Translations under genes and position numbers: made by a program
Notes under the pieces: model-generated
What the model saw: the letters and a program-made list of their open reading frames with translations, nothing else
Database searches by the model: none
Told to the model about the DNA's origin: nothing
Part shown: piece by piece, positions 43,289 through 53,800 of the stretch
Layout of the letters: each line of letters begins with the position of its first letter
Position numbering within the stretch: the stretch's first letter is position 1
Source: Spirosoma aerolatum
Lineage (GTDB): Bacteria > Bacteroidota > Bacteroidia > Cytophagales > Spirosomataceae
NCBI RefSeq assembly: GCF_002056795.1
Contig: NZ_CP020104.1
Location: 6,643,501-6,707,500 of the forward strand
Reading direction: 5' to 3'
Length of the DNA: 64,000 nucleotides

Positions 43289-43532
43289 TATTCATATGTT
43301 ATTTTAATTAAAAACACATAAAGAAATAATATAACCAAATGGCATACTATTTGATACAAACAATTTTAAGTATACACATCACTATAATTATATACACAAA
43401 TATCAACTACTTCTATTTAATGTATAGTAATTCCCTTATATAATTAATGATCTTCTACACTACCACCTTTACGGCATATTTTTTGAAATAAGTGCGTACG
43501 GTTCGTATCCATTTATTTGCAACATAGAAAGT
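43289..43532. other. AT-rich leader of the first giant gene
   Basis: 244 bp of strongly AT-rich sequence without a gene or a full promoter match; an ATTTATTTG word at 43509-43517 is the nearest to a -7 element. Confidence 0.4.
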
Positions 43533-46500
43533 ATGTCTACATTTACTACAAAGCAGTTTTATTGGCTCTTATCCCTCAGGAGCACCAGGTTGAGGATAAA
43601 GGCAGGTAAGTCATTACTAGATGTCAGTAGCAGTTGGCAGACAGGGCTACGAACAGTAATGGTACCGCTCTTTTTATTTATCCTATCCATTGGCTTTGTT
43701 AAAGCGCAATGTTCCGTTACAATTAATAAAGTTACCACCTCTGGCTGCTATTCACTTAGCGGGGTCAGCAAAGCCACCGTCAGTGTGGAGGTGGCCTGGA
43801 ACAATGCACCGGCCAATCAGTATATCGTGGTCACTACTGGCGCACTCAGCCGTACCATCACGCCAGGAACAATTAGCGTAAAATATGGCAATGGCGGTAG
43901 CACTGACCCCACTGGCTCGCAGACCATTGTTTCACCCCAGGTTGTGGCCTTCGAGGTAAACGCCAATGGAACATCTGCCGGGATAACCGCTAAATTCAAT
44001 TCCACCACTGCTTGTTCCAGCACCAGTTCCTACACAGCCCCTTCGGGCTGCTTGCCTACGGTTTGTGCATCGGGCAGCTTGGGTGGCCAGGTATTTAATG
44101 ATTATAATGCCAATGGTGTCAAAGACAATGGAGAAACGAATGGCGTTGGTGGCGTCGTTGTTAAAATTTACCCCTGTGATAACAGCGCACCTGTTTCGGT
44201 CACGACCGATGCGTATGGAATATGGTCGACGAGTGCATCGCTGGCGTATCCGGTACGGGTTGAGTTTACCAACATACCTGACACCTACTTAGCTTCCTCA
44301 ACCTTACAGGGTTCTGGCAGTCGGACTACCGTCCAGTTCATAACGGCCAGCAATTGTAATGTAAACCTAGGGGTGAATGACCCTATCGATTATTGCCAGA
44401 ATAATCCTCTTATTGTTTTACCTACCTATGTGAGTGGTAATCCATTAGGAGGAGGAAATGCAGGAACCTACCGGGCATTGCTTGGCTTTCCATATGATGC
44501 AGGTGGTAATGGCACGAGTGATGCCATGACATTCACGGTACCAGCCTCCTCAGTAGGTACCCTCTGGGCACAAGCCTATAGCAAAATCACGAAACGTCTG
44601 TTCAGTGCGGCTACCTTAAAACGCCATGCCGGTTTGGGACCTGGTGGTTTAGGTGCTATCTATATTACGAACCTAACCAACCAGAGTAGCCCATCAACAC
44701 CTGAATATATTGACCTGACCGCTAGTCCATTTAATATTGACGTAGGTAGCAGTAGCGTACCGGCCAATGGCACCGGCGGTCGTAATCTAAATAATGATAA
44801 AACTCAGCCTTCAACAGACCCTACCTCATTTAGTCTGATCGGAACAGTGGGGATAGGTGGCATGAGTATGTCTGGCGACGGAGAGACCCTCTATTTGATG
44901 AACATCAAAAACGGGTCGCTATATGCGCTGGACCTAAGTACGTATAACACAACTAAGAATAAGAGCGATATTACTCTGAAAGGAGGCCCATACGCTGTTC
45001 CTAGTTTGGGTTGTGTGGGTGGCACTCAACGCTCATGGGCTGTTAAGTTCTCTAAAGGCAAAGTGTATGTAGGCACGGTTTGTGATGCGTCATCGGGCAA
45101 TAAATCGAATCTGAGAGCTGGCGTATTTGTTTTTGACCCAACAACAAATACCTTCAGTAACACGCCTATTTTCGATTTTCCGCTTACCTATCCTAAAGGC
45201 TACCCCGATTGGGCAGATACGGACATAACCGGCTGGTTTCCTTGGAGCAATTCATTCAGCGATCAGATTACAACAATCACATTCGGTTCAGGCGGAGACG
45301 CATCGATTACGCTGATCCATCCACAGCCCATGCTGACGGATATCGAATTTGACATTGATGGGTCGATGATTCTTGCACTGGGTGACCGGGCTGGCTTACA
45401 GCAAGGCCATTTGAACTATGGTTTATCGGGAAATACTCTTTATAGTGGCCGGGTTGGCGGAGATCTATTACGTGCTTTTTCGCGCCAGGGTACCTTTGTG
45501 CTGGAAAATGCAGCCAAAGCCGGCCCTATTGTTGGGACCCGTACCAAAAATAACCAGGGCCCAGGCTTTGGCGAGTTTTATGTTGACGACTCAGGGGCTG
45601 GAGCTGGCACAGATGGTTTATACCATACCGAGATCGGCCTGGGTTCGCTGGCACTACGCCCTGGTTCAGGCGAAGTTGTAGCAGGGGTGATGGATCCAAC
45701 TGGCGTCAATACAGATTATAACTTTGTACGGTTTTCAGGTGGTGTCAGACGTATGAGCAATACCGACGGCTCAGTGAATGATGCGTATGCCCTATATTCA
45801 TCGCCAATCACCGTCTCCGGACGGGATGGTACATTTGGTAAGGCAACCGGACTGGGCGATATCGAACTGCTTTGCGACGAACTCAAATTAATTGAAATCG
45901 GAAACCGCGTTTGGATCGATACCAATCAGGATGGCCTACAGGATGCCTGCGAGCCTGCTTTAGCGGGGGTAAACGTTTCGCTTTACCGAAGCGGTACGCT
46001 CGTTGCCAGCACAACTACAAATGCCAATGGGGAATATTATTTCAACAGCCTGCCTACCAGTAGTACCGTAACCGGCACTTTCTCAACGACTAACCTATTG
46101 CCTAACACCGCTTATCAGTTGGTATTTGGCACAAGTGGTCAGTATACGAATAGTGTACTCACGCTAAATAATGGCAAATACGGCCTGACGACGGCCAATA
46201 GTCAGGTAACCAACGCCAATGACCTGAACGATTCGGATGCCCAGATCACGACAGTGGCTAGTCTGACAGCCCCGGTTATTAGCCTGACCACGGGCGCTTA
46301 CGGTGAAAATAATCACACATTGGATGTAGGCTTTATCTGTCTGCCGACTACAGCCGGAAGCATTAGCTCTACACTTGCTGTTTGTAATATCGGAACCGGA
46401 ACCTCTCAAAATAACGGCCGTATTTTAGTGTCGAATATTCAGAACGCCAACAAGGCTTTCATATCCACTTCATCGACTCTGCCGTCGTATACAGCCGCCA

Positions 46501-49500
46501 GTGGCCAGACAGTATCAAGCTCTGCGGTATCATTTACGGGGCTGGCGAATCCAACCAGTAGCACGGGTACTACCTATTATATCACATTATACAACGGCCC
46601 GACCTGCTATACCGTCATCAGTACTACGTTGGCTCAGGCATTGTGCTGTGATCTGGTATCGGTTAACGCAACACCTTCGGCTTGTACCCCTGCTACCAAC
46701 CAGTTCAGTGTCTCGGGTACGATTAGCCTGACCAACAGCCCCGCTCAAAGTCTAACGGTAAGCAGTGGTTCTGCCACTGAAATTGTCAGTGTTTCGGCGG
46801 GCCAGACGTCGGCGAGTTATAGCCTGACAGGACTTACCAGCGGAACCGGCACTGGAGTTGTAACGGTATTAGCTTCGGCGACAACCAGTTGTGGGGCTAG
46901 TGTCAGTGCGTCTTATTCCGCCCCCAGCTCCTGTAGCATAGGTCTCAACCTGAGTGCCAATCCAGGACCATGTGTCAGTGCCAGCAACAGCTATACCCTC
47001 GGCGGGACTATTACCCTCACCAATGCCATTGCTGGTACAGCAATCATTACCGATGGAGGCATTTCAACGACCGTCGCGATTGCGCAGGGAGCCACGTCGG
47101 TCCCTTACTCGTTGAGTGGCCTCACATCGGGCAGCGGTTCACACACGGTCATTATCAGCTATGCCAGTAAAACAGCCAGCATAACCTACGCAGCACCGGC
47201 AGCCTGTGCCGTGGCGGTGGCCGTAACCGTTACCCCGGGTATCTGTCAGACAGCGACAAATCAGTACAGCGTGTCGGGTTCACTCAGCCTGACCAATGCC
47301 ATTGCCGGTATCGCCACCATTACCGATGGCGCTAACTCGACCACAGTAACTGTGCCATCAGGCGCTACATCGGTAGCCTATTCATTAACAGGATTAGCTT
47401 CAGGCACAAACTCGCATACAATTAATGTCAGCTATGCTAGTAAAACCGCTAGTGTTACCTACTCAGCACCAGCTTCCTGTACGGTAGCCATTGCCCTTAC
47501 GGTTACACCGGGTATCTGTCAGAGCGCTACCAATCAGTACAGTATTTCTGGTACACTCAGCCTGACCAATGCCGTGGCGGGCACAGCGACCATTACCGAC
47601 GGAGCTAACTCGACCACAGTAACTGTGCCATCAGGCGCTACATCGGTAGCCTATTCGCTGAGTGGGCTCTCCTCGGGTACGGGCTCTCACACCGTTACGG
47701 CCAGCTATGCCAGTAAAACGGCCAGCCTGACTTATTCAGCACCAGCTTCCTGTACGGTAGCCATTGCCCTTACGGTTACACCGGGTATCTGTCAGAGCGC
47801 TACCAATCAGTACAGTATTTCTGGTACGCTCAGCCTGACCAATGCCGTGGCGGGTATAGCGACCATTACCGACGGAGCCAGCACCACGACCGTTTCGGTA
47901 TCCGCAAACGCCCCTTCGGTACCCTATCTACTGAGCGGACTTATCTCGGATGAGGCTATCCACACTGTCACGGTAAGTTATGCCGGTAAAACCGCCAGCC
48001 TAACCTACACTGCTCCAGCCTCCTGCTCGGTCGCTCCACCCTGTTTACTAACTGTGGTTGTGACTCCCGGCCTGTGTCAGAGTGCCACTAACCAGTATAG
48101 TATCACAGGTTCTGTATCAGCGACGAACGCGATCGGAAGTCAGGTTATCATGATTACGGATGGAACGGCCAGTACAACACTGACCCTAACCGAAAATGGC
48201 CCAGCCAGCTTTACCTTAACTGGGTTAGACTCGGATGGAAATCTGCACACGGTAAGTGCTTCGGCAGATAACTGTGGACTGGCCAGTACAACTTATACAG
48301 CACCAGCTTCCTGTACGGTAGCCATTGCCCTCACGGTTACACCGGGTATCTGTCAGAGCGCTACCAATCAGTACAGTATATCAGGTTCACTTAGTCTGAC
48401 CAATGCGGTAGCGGGTATAGCGACTATTACCGATGGGGCCAACTCGACAACGGTAACCGTACCTGCAGGAGCTACTTCCGTCGCCTATTCGCTATTAGAG
48501 TTGAATTCAGGTACGGATTCTCATACCGTTACGGCCAGTTACGCAGGAAAAACAGCTAGCCTGACCTATTCAGCGCCGGAATCCTGTACCGTTGGTTTGG
48601 CGATAGATGTCAATCAGCCGAGTCCTTGTGACGTCAATGCGGGTCAATATAACATCGCTGGGGCTCTTTCGCTGACTAATGCTGTCAACGGGATAGCCGT
48701 CCTTACCGATGGGCCCGTCAGTACGACAGTAGCGATTATTGCGGGATCGAGCACCGTTCCGTATACAATTCTGGCCATTCCTTCGGGGGCTGAGTCGCGC
48801 ACGGTCACTGTAGCTTACGAAGGCAAAACGGCTAGTGCTATTTATACCGCACCTATTGGCTGTATCGTCTCCGACATCTGTAGCCCAATTTTCGCGAAAG
48901 TCACCCCAGGTCAGTGTGCTACAGCGACCAATACCTATTCCACAACGGCCGTAGTATTGCTTACGAATCCGGTAGCTGGTACGGTTACGATCAGCACCCA
49001 GGGCCAGAGCCAGACCTTTGTGACCGCTGCTGCTGCCAGCGCTTCGTTTACAGCTACGTTTACCAATCTGCCTTCTGATGGAGCCGTCCATAGTCTGACA
49101 GCAACGCTACCAGGCTGTCCACCGGCCAGCGCTACGTATACTGCACCAGCCTCTTGCCAGGAGCCGAATCTGGTACTTGAAAAAATGGTCGATAAGTCGA
49201 AGGCCCAGATCGGCCAGATCCTGACCTACACCATCGTGCTGACCAATACTGGTACTGCCAACGCAACCAACGTGACGGTGCGGGATTCGACCACCACCGG
49301 GCTGACTTTCATCACCAACTCAGCCTCCCCTCCAACCGGTACCACTTTCACCCAGGGATACCCAACCAGCACCTGGTTCATCCCTGTCATCTCCCCTGGA
49401 CAGAGCCTTTCGCTCACCTTCCAGGCCAAAGCCGATAGCACTGGAATCCTCTACAACACGGCCTCCATACCCGGCGATACCGCCAAGGTCTGTACATCCA

Positions 49501-50093
49501 TCCCCGTCCATATGTGTGCCGGGGACGACTACGCCTTCGAACTCTCGGCACCCGCCGGACGGACCGCCTACCAGTGGTTTAAGGATGGTACGCCCATCGA
49601 AGGAGCGACCACAAACATCCTCAGTGTGACCGCAGCAGGCACCTACTCGCTGGTGCTCGATGGCAACACGGGTCAGTGTCCTGACTTTAGCTGCTGTCCC
49701 TTCATTGTCGAGGAGGACACCCTGCCCACCTATCAGGCCCTGGCCCTGCCGGTGAGTTGTGTGGGCAACAGCCCCCAGGCCAACGGTAAGCTGGTGCTCA
49801 GTGGCTTTGGCTCAGGGTTAACCTACCAGTACTCGCTGGGAGCCAGCTTCAATGCAGCGGCCTCGTTGTCGGGGGCTCCCCAGGCCATTCCGGTGGATGG
49901 GGTGCTGGTAAGCAATCTGGTCAATCCGGCCACGGCCCAGTCGTACACGGTCCGGGTTTATGCAGGTTCGGGTTGTTATCGGGATGTGACGGTGTTGTTG
50001 TTGCCGACGGTGTGTGGTTGTCCGGCCGAGGTGTGTGTACCGTATGTGATCACGCAGACCAAACGACCTCTACGAATTGGTGATCCTAGATAG
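43533..50093 (+). CDS. Giant exported repeat protein 1 (SdrD-B, Ig-like, DUF11)
   Basis: A 2186-residue exported protein. A 42-residue basic N-terminal extension precedes a signal peptide (VPLFLFILSIGFVKAQ, residues 44-59). Then: Ig-like domain (59-180); SdrD-type B domain (182-275: GQVFNDYNANGVKDNGE); a propeller-like domain (285-785) with KRHAGLGPGGLGAIY and IGGMSMSGDGETLYL; a second B domain (786-930: IGNRVWIDTNQDGLQDACEP, with TTNANGEYYF); nine Cys-bounded Ig-like repeats of 85-95 residues (1037-1876); a DUF11 domain (1879-1990: LTYTIVLTNTGTANATNVTV); and a further Ig-like and CCPFIVEEDTLPT module. It ends AEVCVPYVITQTKRPLR. The plan is that of a surface adhesin or matrix protein; role inferred. 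No sortase site or T9SS C-terminal domain is recognised. Confidence 0.85.
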   Translation: MSTFTTKQFYWLLSLRSTRLRIKAGKSLLDVSSSWQTGLRTVMVPLFLFILSIGFVKAQCSVTINKVTTSGCYSLSGVSKATVSVEVAWNNAPANQYIVVTTGALSRTITPGTISVKYGNGGSTDPTGSQTIVSPQVVAFEVNANGTSAGITAKFNSTTACSSTSSYTAPSGCLPTVCASGSLGGQVFNDYNANGVKDNGETNGVGGVVVKIYPCDNSAPVSVTTDAYGIWSTSASLAYPVRVEFTNIPDTYLASSTLQGSGSRTTVQFITASNCNVNLGVNDPIDYCQNNPLIVLPTYVSGNPLGGGNAGTYRALLGFPYDAGGNGTSDAMTFTVPASSVGTLWAQAYSKITKRLFSAATLKRHAGLGPGGLGAIYITNLTNQSSPSTPEYIDLTASPFNIDVGSSSVPANGTGGRNLNNDKTQPSTDPTSFSLIGTVGIGGMSMSGDGETLYLMNIKNGSLYALDLSTYNTTKNKSDITLKGGPYAVPSLGCVGGTQRSWAVKFSKGKVYVGTVCDASSGNKSNLRAGVFVFDPTTNTFSNTPIFDFPLTYPKGYPDWADTDITGWFPWSNSFSDQITTITFGSGGDASITLIHPQPMLTDIEFDIDGSMILALGDRAGLQQGHLNYGLSGNTLYSGRVGGDLLRAFSRQGTFVLENAAKAGPIVGTRTKNNQGPGFGEFYVDDSGAGAGTDGLYHTEIGLGSLALRPGSGEVVAGVMDPTGVNTDYNFVRFSGGVRRMSNTDGSVNDAYALYSSPITVSGRDGTFGKATGLGDIELLCDELKLIEIGNRVWIDTNQDGLQDACEPALAGVNVSLYRSGTLVASTTTNANGEYYFNSLPTSSTVTGTFSTTNLLPNTAYQLVFGTSGQYTNSVLTLNNGKYGLTTANSQVTNANDLNDSDAQITTVASLTAPVISLTTGAYGENNHTLDVGFICLPTTAGSISSTLAVCNIGTGTSQNNGRILVSNIQNANKAFISTSSTLPSYTAASGQTVSSSAVSFTGLANPTSSTGTTYYITLYNGPTCYTVISTTLAQALCCDLVSVNATPSACTPATNQFSVSGTISLTNSPAQSLTVSSGSATEIVSVSAGQTSASYSLTGLTSGTGTGVVTVLASATTSCGASVSASYSAPSSCSIGLNLSANPGPCVSASNSYTLGGTITLTNAIAGTAIITDGGISTTVAIAQGATSVPYSLSGLTSGSGSHTVIISYASKTASITYAAPAACAVAVAVTVTPGICQTATNQYSVSGSLSLTNAIAGIATITDGANSTTVTVPSGATSVAYSLTGLASGTNSHTINVSYASKTASVTYSAPASCTVAIALTVTPGICQSATNQYSISGTLSLTNAVAGTATITDGANSTTVTVPSGATSVAYSLSGLSSGTGSHTVTASYASKTASLTYSAPASCTVAIALTVTPGICQSATNQYSISGTLSLTNAVAGIATITDGASTTTVSVSANAPSVPYLLSGLISDEAIHTVTVSYAGKTASLTYTAPASCSVAPPCLLTVVVTPGLCQSATNQYSITGSVSATNAIGSQVIMITDGTASTTLTLTENGPASFTLTGLDSDGNLHTVSASADNCGLASTTYTAPASCTVAIALTVTPGICQSATNQYSISGSLSLTNAVAGIATITDGANSTTVTVPAGATSVAYSLLELNSGTDSHTVTASYAGKTASLTYSAPESCTVGLAIDVNQPSPCDVNAGQYNIAGALSLTNAVNGIAVLTDGPVSTTVAIIAGSSTVPYTILAIPSGAESRTVTVAYEGKTASAIYTAPIGCIVSDICSPIFAKVTPGQCATATNTYSTTAVVLLTNPVAGTVTISTQGQSQTFVTAAAASASFTATFTNLPSDGAVHSLTATLPGCPPASATYTAPASCQEPNLVLEKMVDKSKAQIGQILTYTIVLTNTGTANATNVTVRDSTTTGLTFITNSASPPTGTTFTQGYPTSTWFIPVISPGQSLSLTFQAKADSTGILYNTASIPGDTAKVCTSIPVHMCAGDDYAFELSAPAGRTAYQWFKDGTPIEGATTNILSVTAAGTYSLVLDGNTGQCPDFSCCPFIVEEDTLPTYQALALPVSCVGNSPQANGKLVLSGFGSGLTYQYSLGASFNAAASLSGAPQAIPVDGVLVSNLVNPATAQSYTVRVYAGSGCYRDVTVLLLPTVCGCPAEVCVPYVITQTKRPLRIGDPR

Positions 50094-50857
50094 ACATAAA
50101 ATCGGGCGTGAATCACGGCTACCGTTGATTCGCTTTGCCGGTTAACCAACTATAGAACAGAAAGCGGTACCGAGGTTCCTCGATACCGCTTTCTGTTCTA
50201 TAGTAATCAATCAAAATCGTCTCGAATAGCCATCCTTGGCCTACAGCATTTGTTTACCAAATCAATCAGAACGCCATCAACAACCTATTTATGTTACTCT
50301 ATAAAAATATTCTCTAATTAAAATCACATTTTTTCAGCATTGGTCTGAAAAATTTAACTTATAAGGAGCTACTAAGGAGCAAAATACAGCTAGTTACAGT
50401 ATGGGTCAAGTACACTAAACAACGGACTATGCAGAGCAAAAAAAATACAAATAGCCCTTTTTCATATATAAAACAGCTTTATTCTATGATCACCAACGAA
50501 TTTCCAATTTACTGGCATGGCATTTGTGGAGTCCACTATTTGACCAATGTAACCGTTGTCAATGAAGTAAAATTAAGGACTTCATTGGGCGTTTACGTCA
50601 ACCACTACAGCTATTTTAAAAACAACTGGTAAATCAAGTTGCCTGTTTATCAACTTGATAGTTTGCGTCTAAGGCACTTACCGTTTTTGACTGTAGTACA
50701 GTGGCTGGCCTAGCAGAATGGGAACGTTCGTCAAAGCCGACAGGCATTACTCAGCTATATCCAACAAAGACATCCAGGAAACATTAAACCACTTTCGGGT
50801 GGATAGATGTGCTGTTACTTCAACGTTCCGTGTAATTCATTTTAATTTTTTTACTCT
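50094..50857. other. Gap between the two giant genes
   Basis: 764 bp with one long hairpin (50149-50204) and otherwise AT-rich sequence. An open frame at 50429-50632 (67 aa) has no start signal or known motif and is not called. No clear -7/-33 promoter was found before 50858. Confidence 0.5.
50149..50204. repeat. Long inverted repeat, 27-bp arms
   Basis: Arms 50149-50175 and 50178-50204 match with one mismatch, loop 2 nt, 55 bp after the stop of giant protein 1. Probably ends or protects its long transcript. Confidence 0.85.
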
Positions 50858-53800
50858 ATGCCTACCTGTACTATGGCGTCGACCACGCAAGTAATTCAGA
50901 AACGGCCTTTTACTCCTGGTGGACTGGTAAAAGCAACCTGTCTTACCGTGTCTTTGTTCTTTTTAACGCAGCTATTCTCTGTGGGATTAGCCCAATGCAT
51001 TTCCAATTCGACACTAACCATTCCCGTTACATTAAGTGGCGACGATGCTACGGAAGTCACCTCTGGAACCGTTTCGACCATTAACACCTCTAGTGCCGAT
51101 CTGGCTTTTTTCAATCGGTATATTGGTATCCGTTTCGCGTCGGTGTACATTCCAAAATCGGCGACGATAACAAACGCCTATATTCAATTTACGGGCAACA
51201 GTGCTACGTCTACTTCGGCCGGTATATCGAACGTAGGGATTCGTGGACACAACGTTGCCAATTCGAATTCATTTACTGCCGCTATCGGATCCAATGATAT
51301 TTCAAGCCGTTATACTACAGCACCAACATCGGCATCGGTCAACTGGACAAATTCAGCCACCTGGACTAATGGGGCTCAGGGTGTGAATCAACGCACGCCC
51401 GATCTGAAGGCCATTGTGCAGGAAATCGTTAATCGCTCCGACTGGAAACCCAATAATGCGATTACGTTATTACTCAACGCTACTTCAGGCACAGGCCCTT
51501 CGGCCAATGCCTACGATGAGCCCAGCAGCGGTGACCCTAAACTGGTTATCACGTATCAGGCCACAACGACCGTTACCGTTACGCCAACCGTTTCTGGATG
51601 CTACAACACTACGGCAGGTAGTCGGGCTACAGTAAGTGTAGAAGTTGGCTGGACCGATGCTCCAGCCAACGATAACCTGGTTATTAAGTTGGGGAATCAG
51701 ACGCGGCAAGTTACGCCTGGTATTAATGTCATCAGCTTTTTTGATCCAGACCCTTACGAAACCCAGGTACCGGTAGAGTTCGCATCCCCTCAGGTATTCA
51801 CCTTCGAAATTCCAGCCGACGGGTCGGGCGGTACAGTAACCGCTTCTTTTGCGAGCAACACCGTCTGTACGAGTACGGCCTCCTTCACTGCCCCGGCGGC
51901 CTGTCAGCCAATAACCTGTACCTCCGGTACTGACCTGAGTGGTACTGCCTTCAATGATTTTAATGGCGACGGGGTCAAAAATGCCGGGGAAACAACAGGG
52001 GTTTCTGGTATTGTTGTGAAAGCATACGATTGTGCCGGTACGGTGTATACCACGACGACCGATGTAAACGGCCAATATAAATTAACCATCCCCCTCGCTA
52101 ATTATCCCGTTCGGCTGGAGTTTACGAACCTCCCATCAGCCTACTCAGCTCAGGGAACGCCGAATGGGGTAGATGGTCGGACAACGGTCCAATTCATCAC
52201 AGCGCCCGATTGCGGAGTCGATCTGGGCATGTCGGACCCAACGGATTATTGCCAGAACAATCCCAAAATTTTCGTACCCTGCTACGTGAATGGAAACCCA
52301 TTGGCTAGCGGAACAGCGGGTACACAGGATGCCTTTGTATCCGTAAATTATAACGATTTTTCAACTTCTACCGGATCGGGCAACTATACGAATTCAACCA
52401 ATCCGGCTCATATTGCCAGTGCCTCTCAGGTTGGGGCGCTTTGGGGCACGGTTTACAACAAACAAACCAAAACCATATTTACCTCATCGGTACTGCGTCG
52501 GCATGCTGGTTTGGGCCCATTAGGGCTGGGCGGTATTTATGCCATCAATCCAACCACCAATGCGGTCAGTAATTTTCTGGACGTCACCAACCTGGGTATC
52601 AACGTCGGATCAGCCAGCGTAGGTAGCAATGTCAGCCGTGGATTATCGGCCAGCGCTATTTCGTTTAGCCATGATTCGGCCGCCTTTGCACAGGTCGGTA
52701 AAGTTGGTATTGGCGGCTTAACTATTTCGTCGGACGGCAACCAGCTTTATTTCGTCAACCTATTCGATAAAAAAGTCTACCGCTTAGATATCTCAGCCTA
52801 TAATGCGGGCGGTGCATCGCCAACTACGTCGACTTCATTTGCCATCCCCAATGGCTGCTCGAATGGCAATAATTCCCGACCCTGGGGTATCAAATACCAT
52901 AAAGGCAAGGTATACGTAGGCGTCATCTGCGATGGGTCAGTAACGGACAATCGGTCGGATATGCGGGCTTTTGTGTATGCCCTGGACCCTGTAGCCAATA
53001 CCTGGAGTACTATTTTTGACTTCCCCCTGACCTATCCGAAAGGCCCGGCACTGCTGAACGATGATATACAGGCAGGAGCCGCTTCGAACAACTGGCGCAC
53101 CTGGACAGATAACTTTGATCAACTGGTCTTTGTCGATGGGCATTACCTGTTGCGTAGCCAGCCTATTCTGTCGGGGATTGAATTCGACATCGACAACTCG
53201 ATGGTACTCGGCTTTGCTGACCGCACAGGGTTACAGGGGGCGGCCGATAATTATGGCACACGGGCAGCCGACACCAAATTGTATTATGCCATTAGTGGTG
53301 GTGATATACTCCGGGCAGCCAATATCAATGGTGTTTACATTCTGGAAAACAATGCAAAGGTCGCTGGTATTACCGGTGCTTTACCAAACAATAGCCAGGG
53401 ACCAGGTTCGGGCGAATTTTATAATGACGACTTCGTTCAGGTTGGTATTTTGGTCCATACCGAGAATGCGCTGGGAGGTCTGGCTATACGTCCGGGTTCA
53501 GGAAACGTGCTGACTTCGGCAATGGACCCCTTGAACGAAGTACCCTATGCCAATGGATTCCGCCAGTTTTCAAACGCCAACGGCTCGATTCAGTCATCCT
53601 ATGTAGTTTTTCAGAACGGAAACTTCCAGAAATCGGTCGGTTTGGGTGACTTTGAGTTAGGTTGTACTACGCCTACTTTCATTGAAATCGGTAACCGTGT
53701 CTGGTTCGACACCGATAATGATGGAATTCAGGACCCCTGCGAACAGAGTTTGTCGGGTGTTAATGTCTCGTTATATAAAGCAGGAGCGGTTGTAGCGACC

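Noticed and set aside
48570..49091. Long antisense open frames inside the giant genes (also 51485-52075, 55669-55992, 56083-56430)
   Set aside because: They are by-products of repetitive Thr/Ser/Ala codons on the other strand; low-complexity or Arg-rich translations, no start signals.
50429..50632. 67-codon open frame between the giant genes
   Set aside because: AT-rich, no recognisable ribosome site, promoter or motif; probably chance.
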